Source of the DNA: Synechococcus lacustris | GTDB lineage: Bacteria > Cyanobacteriota > Cyanobacteriia > PCC-6307 > Cyanobiaceae | Direction of reading: 5' to 3' | Length of the DNA: 64,000 nt | Assembly: GCA_903943975.1 (NCBI GenBank) | Contig: CAJAQB010000014.1 | Span: forward strand, 62,001 to 126,000 | Shown here: in pieces, positions 51,347 to 60,588 of the stretch | Position numbering within the stretch: the stretch's first letter is position 1 | How the letters are laid out: each line of letters starts with the position of its first letter | Notes under the pieces: generated by a model | Database searches by the model: none | Told to the model about the DNA's origin: nothing | What the model saw: the letters and a program-made list of their open reading frames with translations, nothing else | Made by a program: the position numbers and the translations under genes

Positions 51347-51889
51347 TCAGGGTCGCCGCAGGCGTTGCAGCAACTGAAGGATTGCGAGCGGTTGGTTCTG
51401 GTGGCTGTAGGCCTCAGCTTCCTGGGGTTCGGGGTGGCGCAGGCTCTCCTGGGGGCTGCTACCAAGACCGATGGGATCCACCCCCTTCAATCCCCGGCTG
51501 AAGTGCTGCAACACATGGATCATCTCGTGGGTGATCAGCTGGCAGCGGGTCGCTGGACCCATGGGCCGCGGTGAGAGGGTGATCGTGCCCGGTCTGCCAT
51601 GCAGGGCCCGGTAGCTGGCATCCTTGCCCGCCAGTTCCGCAGGCCCCTGGAATACCTGAATCCCGAGGCGGGTGGCCTCGCCTAGCAGTCGATCAGCCAG
51701 CTGGGGGGCGCTGTTGCAGTCAGTGGTGCCGCTGCTGCTGTTGCCGGTCTGGAGCAGCAGCAGCGGCAGTAGCAGGGCTCCCCAGTAGTTCAGCTGAACT
51801 GGATGCTGTCGTTGGCGTCGGGGCTGGGGTCGTTGCCAAAGGTGACCGGACTGTCGCCGAATTCCACCAGGGCCTGGAGTGATGACCAC
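51347..51889 (-). CDS. small secreted putative zinc metallopeptidase
   Basis: The ORF contains HEMIHVLQH, a HExxH zinc-peptidase motif with a nearby third His, after a signal-like hydrophobic run (GALLLPLLLLQTG). Two cysteines (TTDCNSAP and TRCQLITH) may pair outside the cytoplasm. The listed start is GTG 51889, but the coding sequence probably begins near 51795, just before the signal sequence, because the upstream part overlaps the next gene in another frame. No ATG is available there, so the start is unresolved. The substrate is unknown. Confidence 0.65.
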   Translation of the reverse strand: MVITPGPGGIRRQSGHLWQRPQPRRQRQHPVQLNYWGALLLPLLLLQTGNSSSGTTDCNSAPQLADRLLGEATRLGIQVFQGPAELAGKDASYRALHGRPGTITLSPRPMGPATRCQLITHEMIHVLQHFSRGLKGVDPIGLGSSPQESLRHPEPQEAEAYSHQNQPLAILQLLQRLRRP

Positions 51890-52125
51890 GGCGCCTCATC
51901 TTCTGCAAGGAGCAAGTCTGACCCTCCCCAGAGGTGGTCTGGGGCCTCCATGCCAGCGTCGAGCAGTTCAATGTCGCCGCTGGGCTTCTGAACTTGCTTG
52001 CTGGGGGTGGGCTCAAGAAAGCGCAGGATCTGGGGCTGGATCAGCAGGCGATCGTCACCACAGACATCTGCAGCGGCGGCGGAGCGCCAACCGAGATGGG
52101 TATTTGTGTCGTAATCCTGTGCCAT
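51790..52125 (-). CDS. hypothetical acidic protein (111 aa)
   Basis: Start at the ATG 52125 (MAQDYDTNTHLGWRSA) rather than the track's 52161. It is rich in Asp, Glu and Pro (EAPDHLWGGSDLLLAEDEAP) with no membrane segment or known motif, and may be partly disordered. The stop overlaps the likely start of the metallopeptidase gene, which suggests one transcript. Function not recognised. Confidence 0.5.
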   Translation of the reverse strand: MAQDYDTNTHLGWRSAAAADVCGDDRLLIQPQILRFLEPTPSKQVQKPSGDIELLDAGMEAPDHLWGGSDLLLAEDEAPWSSLQALVEFGDSPVTFGNDPSPDANDSIQFS

Positions 52126-52171
52126 GGCAATGGTCTGGAACAGCTGTCTTTTTTCTAGCAACGGCTAGGGG

Positions 52172-52537
52172 CTATGGCTGGGGGCTAGGGCCGGAGCTTT
52201 TTTGCAGCGGTTGATCGTTCAGTCGTTTGAAGATCATTAATGGCAGATCGCCAAGTTGATAGATCTGCACGAATTCCCAGCCGTCATCCCCAAGGCGGTC
52301 CATGAAGCCATTGATCTGTTCCCGAGGGTTGCCTTGGGCTGAGGGGGCATAGATCTCAGGAAACTGTTTGCGGAGGCCTTCGGCACTGAGGGCGCCGCTT
52401 AATTTGCGGCTGGCTTGCTCAGGGTCTGGGGGCTGATGGGGCACCATCTGCACCACTTTGTAGAGCCAACGGGGTTTTTGCGGGGCCCGGGGCTGGCGCC
52501 GGAGGCGGGCTCTGAGGCGACCCAGGAGGCCAGTCAC
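52172..52537 (-). CDS. hypothetical protein, DUF4177-like C-terminus
   Basis: 121 residues. The N-terminus is very basic (RLRARLRRQPRAPQKPRW). The C-terminal segment, with INGFMDRLGDDGWEFVQIYQ and PLMIFKR, resembles small beta proteins of the DUF4177 type (N-x-LG-x-GWE-x-V pattern). It is convergent to nothing and lies 25 bases downstream of mutS on the same strand. The role is unknown. Confidence 0.6.
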   Translation of the reverse strand: MTGLLGRLRARLRRQPRAPQKPRWLYKVVQMVPHQPPDPEQASRKLSGALSAEGLRKQFPEIYAPSAQGNPREQINGFMDRLGDDGWEFVQIYQLGDLPLMIFKRLNDQPLQKSSGPSPQP

Positions 52538-52562
52538 AGGGGGATGGCAACGGTTCCACAGC

Positions 52563-55265
52563 CTATGGCTTGCCCTCTGGCGCGCCCCCTAGCTCCCCTG
52601 CCGGCGCGCCATTAATCGCCTGATTCGCTTCGATGCGGCCAAGGATCTGCCGGGCCCGTTGTACTACCGCCGCTGGCACCCCCGCCAGCCGGGCCGCTTC
52701 GATGCCATAGCTGCGGTTGGCGCCACCAGAAACCACCCGGTGCAGAAACAGCAGCTCTTCCCCCCGGGTCTCCACGGCCACCTGGAAGTTGGCCACATTG
52801 CCCCTGGCATTCGCCAGTTCATTTAGTTCGTGGTAGTGGGTGGCAAACACCGACCGGGAGCGCAACTCGGCGGCGAGATGTTCGGCCACCGCCCAGGCAA
52901 TCGACAGGCCATCGAAGGTGGCGGTGCCGCGGCCGATCTCATCAAGCAACACCAGGCTGCGGTCGCTGGCGTGCTGAAGGATGTTGGCGGTTTCGGCCAT
53001 CTCCACCATGAAGGTGGACTGGCCACTGGCCAGGTCATCCACGGCCCCCACCCGGGTAAAAATCCGATCCGCCAACCCCAGCTGGGCGGAGCGGGCTGGA
53101 ATCCAACTGCCCAGTTGGGCCATTAGTTGCAGCACGCCGGTTTGGCGCAGGTAACAACTCTTGCCGCTGGCATTGGGGCCGGTGAGCACGATCAGATCGG
53201 TGCTTTCGCCCAGGTCAATGTCGTTGGCCACAAAGTTGCTGTCGATCAGCAGTTGTTCCACCACCGGATGGCGGCCGGCTTCGATCACCAGGGCGCGACC
53301 CTCAACAATTTCCGGTTGGCAATAGCCCTGGGTGGCGGCCAGTTCCGCCAGGCCCGCCAGGGCATCCAGGGCGGCCACGGCCCGGGCCGCCTCCCGGATC
53401 GGTGCCGCCAGTTCAGCCACCTGCTGACGTAAACGACAAAACAGGTCGTATTCCTTTTGGTAACTGCGGGCCTTGAGCTGCAGGATCCGCCCTTCCCGTT
53501 CCTTTAGTTCGGGGGTTACAAAGCGTTCTTCGTTGGTGAGGGTTTGGCGGCGGATCCAGTGGTCGGGCACGGTGGCGGCCTTGGCCCTACTAACACTGAG
53601 GAAATAGCCAAAGCTGCGGTGGAATTGCAGCCGCAGGTTGCTGTTGCCACTGGCCACCCGTTCCCGCCGTTCCACCTCCGCCAGCCAGTTCTCCTGTTCA
53701 TCCAGGCGGTTGCGCAGGTCATCGAGGTCCCCATCAACGCCGTCGTGGATGAGGCCCCCCTCCAGCAGCGCCAGCGGTGGGCAGTCCACCAGCTGATGGC
53801 GCAACAGCTGGGCCAGCTCCGCCAAGGCCGGCCGCGGCTGCTGCAACGCTGCCAGCGGTTCACTGGCGCTGGCCTTGAGCAGGGCCGCCAGGGGCGGCAG
53901 CCGTTCGAGGCCATCGGCGAGGGCCACCAGGTCGCGGGCGCTGGCACTGCCGGCGGCACAACGGCCCGCCAGCCGTTCCAGGTCGGCCATGGGCCGCAGC
54001 AGCCGCCGCACCGCCAGGCGCAGGGGCCTTTCCCCCACGAAATCTGCAATCGCCTGCTGGCGGCCGCGGATGCCGTTGGGGTCCATCAGTGGTGCCTCCA
54101 GCCAGCGGCGCAGGGCCCGGGCCCCCATGGCGGTGTGGGTGCGATCCAGGGCCCAGAGCAGGGAGCCCTGGAAGAGGCCATCCCGTTGGGTGGCGGTGAG
54201 TTCGAGGTTGCGGCGGGTTTGGTGGTCGATCACCAGGGCATCACCCGCAAAGAAACTCACGGGCCGTTCCAGGGGCAGGGTGCTGCCGGGCTGACTTTCA
54301 TCGAGGTAGTTCACCAAGCCGCCGGCGGCCCGCAGGGCCAGGGGCTGTTCCGGCAGGCCCAGGCCCTCCAGGGAAGCGAGCCCAAAGCGTTGCTTGAGGC
54401 AGCGGCTGGCGGCGCCCTTCTCAAAGGGGGTGCGGGGTAGGGGCGTGATGCCCAGGGCTTCCGGACACCAGGGGGGCCGCTCCTGCAACCCCGGCAGCAA
54501 CAGTTCGGCGGCCTCCAGCTGCAGCAGCTCCTGCTGGAGGCGGTCGAAGCCTTGCCGTTCCGTAACCCGAAACTCACCGGTGGACACATCAGCCACCGCC
54601 AGACCCCAGCGGTCACCGTCCCCCAACAGCACTGCCGCCAGCCAGTTGTTGCGGCGGGCCGAAAGCATGCCCTCCTCCAACACGGTGCCGGGGGTGAGCA
54701 CCCGGGTGATGTCGCGTTTGAGCAGGGCGCCCTTGGCGGCGGTGGTTTCCAGTTGGTCGCAGAGGGCCACCGCATGGCCGCGACGCACCAGTTCGCCGCA
54801 ATAGCGCTCGGCGGCGTGGTGGGGGATGCCGGCCATCGGCACCCGGCCAAAGGCCTTGCCCGCCTCCTTGCCGGTGAGGGTGAGCTCCAGCAGGCGGTTC
54901 ACCAGCAGGGCGTCTTCAAAAAAGCACTCAAAAAAGTCGCCGAGCCGATAGAGCAACACCCGCTCGGGGTGGGCGGCCTTGAGCTCCACGTAGTGGCGCA
55001 GCATCGGCGTGAGCTGGGTTGCCTCCACCAGGCTGTGGTGATGCCAGCGGGGCAGGTCGCTGGCGGTGGCGTCGTCGCTGGGTTGGTCGCCCGCCTTGGG
55101 GTCGTCGCTGGCGGCGTTGAGGTTTTTGACCCCCGGGTGCTCACGGCGCCGGCGGGGTTGGCCCGCGACCTGGGTTTCGGCTGCGCTGGGTTGCGGCGCC
55201 CCAAACAGGCTGCCCTGGATGGCGGTGTCGGGCACTAGCGACAGTTGTTGTTCGCCGGCAGCCAC
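52563..55265 (-). CDS. mutS: DNA mismatch repair protein MutS
   Basis: 900 residues. The mismatch-binding domain has the Phe-x-Glu motif in [14 protein letters not shown]. The ABC ATPase has Walker [16 protein letters not shown], signature SQSTFMVEM-like [16 protein letters not shown] and Walker [17 protein letters not shown], and the C-terminal helix-turn-helix is present. It recognises mismatches at the start of repair. The N-terminal 85 residues before [15 protein letters not shown] are an acidic, variable extension. No mutL is in the window. Confidence 0.97.
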   Translation of the reverse strand: MAAGEQQLSLVPDTAIQGSLFGAPQPSAAETQVAGQPRRRREHPGVKNLNAASDDPKAGDQPSDDATASDLPRWHHHSLVEATQLTPMLRHYVELKAAHPERVLLYRLGDFFECFFEDALLVNRLLELTLTGKEAGKAFGRVPMAGIPHHAAERYCGELVRRGHAVALCDQLETTAAKGALLKRDITRVLTPGTVLEEGMLSARRNNWLAAVLLGDGDRWGLAVADVSTGEFRVTERQGFDRLQQELLQLEAAELLLPGLQERPPWCPEALGITPLPRTPFEKGAASRCLKQRFGLASLEGLGLPEQPLALRAAGGLVNYLDESQPGSTLPLERPVSFFAGDALVIDHQTRRNLELTATQRDGLFQGSLLWALDRTHTAMGARALRRWLEAPLMDPNGIRGRQQAIADFVGERPLRLAVRRLLRPMADLERLAGRCAAGSASARDLVALADGLERLPPLAALLKASASEPLAALQQPRPALAELAQLLRHQLVDCPPLALLEGGLIHDGVDGDLDDLRNRLDEQENWLAEVERRERVASGNSNLRLQFHRSFGYFLSVSRAKAATVPDHWIRRQTLTNEERFVTPELKEREGRILQLKARSYQKEYDLFCRLRQQVAELAAPIREAARAVAALDALAGLAELAATQGYCQPEIVEGRALVIEAGRHPVVEQLLIDSNFVANDIDLGESTDLIVLTGPNASGKSCYLRQTGVLQLMAQLGSWIPARSAQLGLADRIFTRVGAVDDLASGQSTFMVEMAETANILQHASDRSLVLLDEIGRGTATFDGLSIAWAVAEHLAAELRSRSVFATHYHELNELANARGNVANFQVAVETRGEELLFLHRVVSGGANRSYGIEAARLAGVPAAVVQRARQILGRIEANQAINGAPAGELGGAPEGKP

Positions 55266-55323
55266 GGCAGCGGATCAGGGGGCTCGATCGTAGGCAGGGC
55301 CCAACACGCCAGGCCCCTGGGAT

Positions 55324-55791
55324 TTATGCCTCTGGGATCACGATCACGCCCGCCACGGCAACGCCCGCCGCGCTGTTGAAGCTCTGCTCCAGGGTGAGCA
55401 CGGTGGCGTTGTGGCTGCGGGCCGTGGCTAGCACGATGCTTTCCGCCAGTGGTAGTTGGTATTGAAGGCTGAGTTCGGCCGCCTGCAGGGCTAGGGGTGT
55501 GGTGAGGGACACCACCGTGGCCTGTTGCATCAGGGCCACCGCCTGTAGGGCTGGGGTGGCGCCATGCTTGCGACCCACCCACTGAAACACCTCCAACAGG
55601 CTGAGGCTGGCCACCACCAAGCCCTGGGATTCTTCGATGGCGCTGGCAAAGGCGCCGGCGTTAGGACCATTGGTGAAGTATTCAATCCAACCGGAGGAAT
55701 CCACCAACTGGGGTCCAGCCTCAGCGGAACTTTCCTCAACTGGGTAGAGCTCAGAGTTGTCTGTCGCCTTGCCTGTCACCGCGAAGTTCAT
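55324..55791 (-). CDS. VapC-like PIN-domain protein
   Basis: 155 residues: a 28-residue leader, then PIN motifs PQLVDSSGWIEYF, SLSLLEVFQWVG, QLPLAESIVLATARS and TVLTLEQSF. All four metal-ligand sites remain acidic, though the third and fourth carry Glu in place of the usual Asp. It overlaps its AbrB-type partner by 4 bases. It lies 58 bases upstream of mutS on the same strand. Activity as an RNase toxin is plausible but the substitutions make it uncertain. Confidence 0.8.
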   Translation of the reverse strand: MNFAVTGKATDNSELYPVEESSAEAGPQLVDSSGWIEYFTNGPNAGAFASAIEESQGLVVASLSLLEVFQWVGRKHGATPALQAVALMQQATVVSLTTPLALQAAELSLQYQLPLAESIVLATARSHNATVLTLEQSFNSAAGVAVAGVIVIPEA

Positions 55792-55991
55792 AGACGATCT
55801 ACTTCGCGGTCAAAGTTATTTTCGCCTGGCAGAAAGCCCCGCAGGGCAGTGGCCGGTTGCAGGGGCACCAGTTCCAAACGATGGGCTAAGGCCACCCATT
55901 GGAGCCGCTGACCAGCCTTGAGCCCATAGAGCTCCCGCAGCCTTTGGGGGATCACCACCTGAAATTTGCTGGAGAGAGTTACGGCATCCAT
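55788..55991 (-). CDS. AbrB-type antitoxin
   Basis: 67 residues. VTLSSKFQVVIPQRLRELYG is the swapped-hairpin AbrB/MazE DNA-binding motif; the acidic tail (LPGENNFDREVDRL) would bind the PIN partner. It overlaps the PIN gene by 4 bases. The 1 kb upstream of it is gene-free repeat DNA, so its promoter must lie in or next to the 30-bp minisatellite. Confidence 0.82.
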   Translation of the reverse strand: MDAVTLSSKFQVVIPQRLRELYGLKAGQRLQWVALAHRLELVPLQPATALRGFLPGENNFDREVDRL

Positions 55992-56020
55992 GGACGGTGG
56001 CGCAGTGGATTGTGGGGCGG

Positions 56021-56212
56021 TTGGGTTGAAAGTTCCTCAGCTGCCAGAGGTGGGCTTGGAAGTTTCTCTGATGCCAGAGGTTTGCTTGGAGGTTCCTCCG
56101 ATACCAGAGGGTTGTTTGGGGGTTTCTCCGATACCAGAGGGTTGCATGGAGGTTTCTCCGATACCAGAGGGTTGTTTGGGGGTTCCTCCAACGTCAGAGG
56201 TTTGTCTGGAGA
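56021..56212. repeat. 30-bp minisatellite, about six copies
   Basis: Successive 30-base units of the type ATACCAGAGGGTTG...TTTCTCCG repeat without spacers. Units in the centre differ by only 1-4 bases; outer units are more diverged. Both strands stay open through the array (VSPIPEGCLG on plus, SEKPPNNPLV on minus), so the track ORFs here are unreliable. An 18-bp repeat (CTGCCTGAGCTGGGAACA) follows at about 56290-56330. Confidence 0.92.
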
Positions 56213-56360
56213 GGTTTGGCCGGAAGTATCGCCGCTGCCAGCGATTTGGTTGGAAGTTGCTCCGCTGCCAGCTCTGCCCGCGCTGGGAACGCTGCCTGAG
56301 CTGGGAACACTGCCTGAGCTGGGAACACTGAGTGCCTCATAGGTGACGCGTCGCTCGCCC

Positions 56361-56398
56361 ATCGATGCCCTAAGCGTAAAACGCTTTGCCGATCGATC
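56361..56398. repeat. dispersed element B, copy 1
   Basis: In reverse complement this reads GATCGATCGGCAAAGCGTTT, then TACG, an AGGG-containing spacer and ATCGAT, and aligns with the element at 62010-62050. The two would encode similar peptides (LSVKRFADRSA and LSVKRFGDRSA), which helped identify the match. Confidence 0.8.
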
Positions 56399-56589
56399 CG
56401 CCAAAGTCACAAGAGACATACCGCTCACCCTTGAGTCCCAATCCATGCTCCTCCCACTGACCCTTGATCGGAAGTCCTTGGGGAGGGTTTGGAAAACCAG
56501 CAAAGCCTGTCGGTCATGGGCGTGAGACCCGTGTCCATTTTTGGCATCCACTTCTCGCTAGGCAGTTACCAAGGGCTTCCTTGGCTCAA

Positions 56590-56733
56590 CCCCTAAGCCC
56601 TAAGCCCTAAGCCCTAAGCCCTAAGCATCTAACCCCAAACCCCAAACCCCTAACCCCAAACCCCAACCCCCAACCCCCAAACCCCAACCCCCAAACCCCA
56701 AAACCCAAACCCCAAAACCCAAAACCCAACCAC
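56590..56733. repeat. heptanucleotide tandem array (CCCTAAG/CCCCAAA)
   Basis: Starts with five GCCCTAA units and passes into CCCCAAA, CCCCAAC and ACCCAAA units, about 20 heptamers in all. The change of unit along the array suggests local expansion and drift. A third, less regular block of C-rich heptamers (CACCGCC, CATCACC) fills 56830-56916. No gene is supported between 55992 and 57019. Confidence 0.92.
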
Positions 56734-56829
56734 CTCAAGATCTCAAGCTTCGAGTCCCCAAGCCCCAAATTCTGAGCCTTACTGCCTTCATTGCAAAGTC
56801 CTCACCGCCAACCACGCCCACTCTTTTCT

Positions 56830-56916
56830 CCCACCTCTCACGCCGCCCACCGCCCATCACCCACCTCTCACGCCGCCCATCACCCGCCACCCACCGCCCA
56901 TCACCCACCGCCCGCC
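56830..56916. repeat. C-rich degenerate repeat upstream of psbZ
   Basis: CCCACCTCTCACGCCGCCCA occurs twice 29 bases apart, embedded in CACCGCC/CATCACC heptamers. It ends about 100 bases before the psbZ start and so forms part of the upstream region of a photosystem II gene. Confidence 0.75.
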
Positions 56917-57019
56917 GGGTTCCCACCACAACCTGTGAAGTTCCTGGTGGTCGTCCCCCCAAGGTCCCGCCGCCCCATGGGAGAATCCACACCGCCAGTC
57001 CCATGGTTGCGCCTTCGCC

Positions 57020-57208
57020 ATGCAGATCCTCAACACCCTCACCGTTCTGGCGCTGGTGGTTTTCTCCTTCGTCTTGATCGTTGCAATTCCGGTGCTGTTC
57101 GCCAGCAACGAAGACAGCGGCCGCACCAATCGCCTGATCCTGCTGGGCAGTCTCGCCTGGGTGGCCTTGGTGCTCGTTAATTGGGGTATCAGCTTCTTTG
57201 TGGTCTGA
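57020..57208 (+). CDS. psbZ: photosystem II protein PsbZ (Ycf9)
   Basis: 62 residues, the standard PsbZ length: two membrane helices, ALVVFSFVLIVAIPVLFA and LGSLAWVALVLVNWGISFF, joined by the short lumen/stroma loop SNEDSGRTNR. It helps hold peripheral subunits and the supercomplex of photosystem II in the thylakoid. ribH follows after 30 bases, the usual cyanobacterial neighbour. Confidence 0.97.
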   Translation: MQILNTLTVLALVVFSFVLIVAIPVLFASNEDSGRTNRLILLGSLAWVALVLVNWGISFFVV

Positions 57209-57238
57209 TAGGGGCCTGATCCCGGCGGGACCCTAGGT

Positions 57239-57715
57239 ATGACCGTTTTTGAAGGCCGTTTCACCGATGCGTCCACCCTGCGCATCGCTGTGGTGATCGC
57301 CCGTTTCAACGATCTGGTCACCGGCAAACTGCTGAGCGGTTGCCTCGACTGCCTCGGTCGCCATGGCATCGACACAGCCCCCAGCAGCACCCAGCTGGAT
57401 CTGGCCTGGGTGCCGGGCAGTTTTGAAATCCCCCTGGTGGCCCAAAATCTGGCCCGTTCCGGCCGCTACGACGTGCTGATCACCCTCGGCGCCGTAATCC
57501 GCGGTGACACCCCCCATTTCGATGTGGTGGTGAATGAGGTGAGCAAGGGCGTAGCCGCCGTCGCCCGCGACACCGGTGTGCCGGTGATCTTTGGGGTGCT
57601 CACCACCGACAACCTGCAGCAGGCCCTCGAACGGGCCGGCATCAAGAGCAACCTGGGCTGGAGCTACGGCCTGCAGGCGTTGGAAATGGGCAGCTTGCTG
57701 AAGGCATTAGCCTGA
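57239..57715 (+). CDS. ribH: 6,7-dimethyl-8-ribityllumazine synthase
   Basis: 158 residues. The catalytic His is in [19 protein letters not shown], with the substrate-binding [15 protein letters not shown]. It condenses the ribityl-pyrimidine with dihydroxybutanone phosphate, the penultimate riboflavin step, as an icosahedral or pentameric enzyme. The last codons and stop are duplicated downstream (57735-57752). Confidence 0.97.
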   Translation: MTVFEGRFTDASTLRIAVVIARFNDLVTGKLLSGCLDCLGRHGIDTAPSSTQLDLAWVPGSFEIPLVAQNLARSGRYDVLITLGAVIRGDTPHFDVVVNEVSKGVAAVARDTGVPVIFGVLTTDNLQQALERAGIKSNLGWSYGLQALEMGSLLKALA

Positions 57716-57752
57716 TTTTTAAGCTTGATTGGCCAAGGCATTAGCCTGATTT
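57701..57752. repeat. duplication of the ribH 3' end
   Basis: AAGGCATTAGCCTGATTT occurs at 57701-57718 and again at 57735-57752, 34 bases apart. The first copy contains the ribH stop codon. This mirrors the stop-codon duplication at 7537-7578. Confidence 0.9.
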
Positions 57753-57774
57753 CCTCTGCTTCGCCCAGGCTTCC

Positions 57775-59010
57775 ATGTGCCAAAGCTGTTATCTGATCAC
57801 CGGCAATGCCGCTGACCTGGAGCAGGCCCATGGCAGTTCCCTAGGCAGCAGCTCCTCAAGCAGCGGTGCCCAGGCAGTGGGCGCAGCAGGGGCAACAAGC
57901 CTCACAGTGGCCAGCATTCCCACCAATGTGTTGATTTCTGCGGAGCTTTCCAACTTCGCAAAAAAGGTGGTGGCGAAGGATAAAGTTCTTGATATTTACT
58001 TGCATAGCAGTGGCGCCTCAGTAACTGTGGGTGGCGGCAGTTTTGGCTCTCAGCAGATCAACCCGCTCCCGATCGCCCAAGACCTGCAGCAATTCATCCA
58101 AGACACCTTGGTTAGACTGGATCCACTGATTGATCTGGATTTCAGATTCACCACCAGCAAAGATACGGCTGACCTTGATTTCTTTGTAGATAGCACAATT
58201 TCCCTTGGGGGTTCAGGTACCACCCTGGGTATCACCCTGAGTAATAGTTCAGCCACCAGAAGCTGGTGGGAGATTGCCCTGAATGGCCCGGCCCTCCAGA
58301 ACCAGCCCGATTACCTGAGCTATGCCACGATCCACGAATTAGGCCATGCCTTGGGCTTGGAGCATCCCTTTGATAACAGTGATGGCGATTACTACGGCAG
58401 CACTAACTCCTCCGCCAGTGCCTATCCAGAAGACACGGTGATGGCCTATCGCTCCCCCCAGGGCAGCAGCTGGCCCAGTTGGTACAGCACTAATGACCTA
58501 AACGCCTTGGTAAGTATCTGGGGGGCGGAAGCCACCCCTAGCCCCGTGGCTAGCACTGGGGCTACGGCAGTAACCAGTTCACCTGTTTATCGATTTTATA
58601 ATTCTCAAAATGGCGAACACTTTCTTACGGCTAGCGCCGGAGAGAAGGATGTGTTGCTTGGCCAGTTTGCCTCTGTCTTTACCTATGAGGGGGTGGCTTT
58701 TAATGCCCCTTCCCAAGGCAATCAACCCCTCAATCGTTTCTGTCGCCCAGGCACCAGCCAGCACCTACTTACAGCCAGCAATAGCGAACGAGACGCGTTG
58801 ATTGCTAATCCGAATTCGGGTTACAGCTATGAAGGATCCGTCTGCAATGTGTACTCGGCGGCGGCGGCGCCCTTGGGGTCAACGGCGGTGTTTGGTTTCC
58901 TTGATCCCAGCAGCGGCCAGTATTTTTATACGGCCAGCGCGGCGGAACGGGCGGCGGTGAGCAGTGGTGTGCCCAGCTGGAAGGATCAGGGGGTCGTTTT
59001 CTACGTGTGA
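57775..59010 (+). CDS. secreted matrixin/serralysin-like zinc metalloprotease with DUF5648 repeats
   Basis: 411 residues. HELGHALGLEHP at residues 187-198 is the metzincin zinc site, and DTVMAYRSP supplies the Met-turn. After about residue 265 come three copies of a repeat with the pattern YRFYN...HFLTAS..E....YEGVAF, the DUF5648 (beta-trefoil-like) type, probably binding sugar or cell surface. No classical signal peptide is seen (MCQSCYLITGNAAD), so export may use a type I or other route. It lies directly upstream of the rhamnose genes. Confidence 0.85.
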   Translation: MCQSCYLITGNAADLEQAHGSSLGSSSSSSGAQAVGAAGATSLTVASIPTNVLISAELSNFAKKVVAKDKVLDIYLHSSGASVTVGGGSFGSQQINPLPIAQDLQQFIQDTLVRLDPLIDLDFRFTTSKDTADLDFFVDSTISLGGSGTTLGITLSNSSATRSWWEIALNGPALQNQPDYLSYATIHELGHALGLEHPFDNSDGDYYGSTNSSASAYPEDTVMAYRSPQGSSWPSWYSTNDLNALVSIWGAEATPSPVASTGATAVTSSPVYRFYNSQNGEHFLTASAGEKDVLLGQFASVFTYEGVAFNAPSQGNQPLNRFCRPGTSQHLLTASNSERDALIANPNSGYSYEGSVCNVYSAAAAPLGSTAVFGFLDPSSGQYFYTASAAERAAVSSGVPSWKDQGVVFYV

Positions 59011-59039
59011 AACAATCCCCCCAGTGAGACGCGGCAGCC

Positions 59040-59927
59040 GTGGCACGTAAGGGGATCATCCTGGCCGGCGGCAGCGGCACCCGGCTGGCTCCGATGACCA
59101 CGGCGGTCAGCAAGCAGCTGATGCCGGTGTACGACAAGCCGATGATTTATTACCCGCTCAGCACCTTGATGCTGGCGGGCATCCGGGAGGTGTTGGTGAT
59201 CAGCACCCCGGTGGATCTGCCCGCCTTTGGGCGCCTGTTGGGGGATGGCAGCGCCTGGGGCATGGAGATCCGCTATGCGGAACAACCCAGCCCTGATGGC
59301 CTAGCCCAGGCGTTTTTGATCGGCGCTGATTTCCTGGCCGGCGCCCCGGCGGCCCTGGTGCTGGGCGACAACCTCTTCCATGGCCACGACCTCTGCGTAC
59401 CCCTGCAGGCCGCCTTTAAGCCGGGCCCAGGCGCCACGGTGTTTGCCTATCCGGTGCGGGATCCGGAGCGCTATGGGGTGGTGGAATTTGCCGACGACGG
59501 TCGGGTGCTGAGCCTGGAGGAGAAACCGTTGAAACCGAAGAGTCGTTTTGCCGTTACCGGCCTTTATTTCTATGACGCCAGCGTGGTGGACCGGGCCCGC
59601 CAGGTGCGGCCCTCCCCCCGGGGGGAACTGGAGATCACCGACCTGAACCGCTCTTACCTGGAGGAGGGCCTGCTGCGGGTGGAGCTGATGGGAAGGGGCA
59701 TGGCCTGGCTGGATACGGGCACCCCGGATTCGCTCCATGAGGCGGCCGCCTACATCCGCACCCTTGAACATCGCCAGGGCATGAAGGTGGGCTGTCCGGA
59801 GGAGGTGGCCTATCGGATGGGCTGGATTGCTGGCGAGCAGCTGGAACGCCTGGCCCAGCCGCTGCGCAAGAGCGGTTACGGCAACTATCTGTTGGAGTTA
59901 TTGGTGGATCGCGAGGTGGCGCTATGA
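59040..59927 (+). CDS. rfbA: glucose-1-phosphate thymidylyltransferase
   Basis: 295 residues from GTG 59040. [20 protein letters not shown] is the nucleotidyltransferase signature, with [20 protein letters not shown] and the catalytic Asp region [13 protein letters not shown]. It makes dTDP-glucose, the first step to dTDP-L-rhamnose. It overlaps rfbC by 4 bases. Confidence 0.97.
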   Translation: MARKGIILAGGSGTRLAPMTTAVSKQLMPVYDKPMIYYPLSTLMLAGIREVLVISTPVDLPAFGRLLGDGSAWGMEIRYAEQPSPDGLAQAFLIGADFLAGAPAALVLGDNLFHGHDLCVPLQAAFKPGPGATVFAYPVRDPERYGVVEFADDGRVLSLEEKPLKPKSRFAVTGLYFYDASVVDRARQVRPSPRGELEITDLNRSYLEEGLLRVELMGRGMAWLDTGTPDSLHEAAAYIRTLEHRQGMKVGCPEEVAYRMGWIAGEQLERLAQPLRKSGYGNYLLELLVDREVAL

Positions 59928-60505
59928 AGCTGGAAAAGTTTGCGGTGGAAGGCCCCTTGCTGCTCACCCCGCGGGTGTTTGGCGATGACCGCGGTTTTTT
60001 CCAAGAAAGCTGGAATGCCAAGGCTTTTGCTGAGGCCCTAGCGGAGGCTGCCCCTGGGGCACCAGCTGGTTTTCAGCAGGCCCCAGTTTTTGTGCAAGAC
60101 AACCATTCCCGCTCCAGCCGTGGGGTGCTGCGGGGGCTGCATATGCAGGTGGCGCCCCACCCCCAGGCGAAGTTGGTGCGCTGTGTGGTGGGTGAGATTT
60201 TCGATGTGGCGGTGGACTTGCGGCCCGGTTCGGCCAGCTATGGCGAATGGGTGGGGGCACGGCTCAGTGCCGAGAACCACCACCAGCTCTGGATACCGGA
60301 GGGGTTTGCCCATGGGTTCCTCACCCTGAGTGCGGTGGCGGATGTGCTTTACAAAACCAATGACTACTGGAGCAAGGAGAGCGAACGCTCCTTGCGCTGG
60401 GATGATCCCGATCTGGCGATTGCCTGGCCCCTGGAGGAGCTGGGCGGCCTGGCCCCGTTGTTGTCGGAGAAGGATGCGGTTGCTCCGCTTTTGGCTGCCG
60501 CCTAG
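59924..60505 (+). CDS. rfbC: dTDP-4-dehydrorhamnose 3,5-epimerase
   Basis: 193 residues, a cupin-fold RmlC. The catalytic His is in [19 protein letters not shown], and the C-terminal Tyr region is in [14 protein letters not shown]. It epimerises the 4-keto sugar at C3 and C5. It starts inside the rfbA stop (ATGA). rfbD follows after about 80 bases. Confidence 0.96.
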   Translation: MKLEKFAVEGPLLLTPRVFGDDRGFFQESWNAKAFAEALAEAAPGAPAGFQQAPVFVQDNHSRSSRGVLRGLHMQVAPHPQAKLVRCVVGEIFDVAVDLRPGSASYGEWVGARLSAENHHQLWIPEGFAHGFLTLSAVADVLYKTNDYWSKESERSLRWDDPDLAIAWPLEELGGLAPLLSEKDAVAPLLAAA

Positions 60506-60588
60506 GTTCCTGCTGTCGCCAAGCTGCTGGCTGCGGTGATGGTGCGGGCCAGTGTCAGGATCGCCCTGTGTTGCCCCCTGAGATCAGC

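Noticed and set aside
56021-56212. CRISPR array
   Set aside because: The 30-bp units are directly adjacent with no unique spacers, and no cas gene is in the window.
55979-56551. 190-aa minus-strand ORF and 121-aa plus-strand ORF over the 30-bp minisatellite
   Set aside because: Both strands stay open because of repeat composition; no ribosome-binding site, no known domain, and the ends run into dispersed elements.
56590-56733. Telomere-like repeat, suggesting a linear replicon end
   Set aside because: The CCCTAA-like heptamers are internal, drift quickly to other units and are flanked by normal chromosomal genes.
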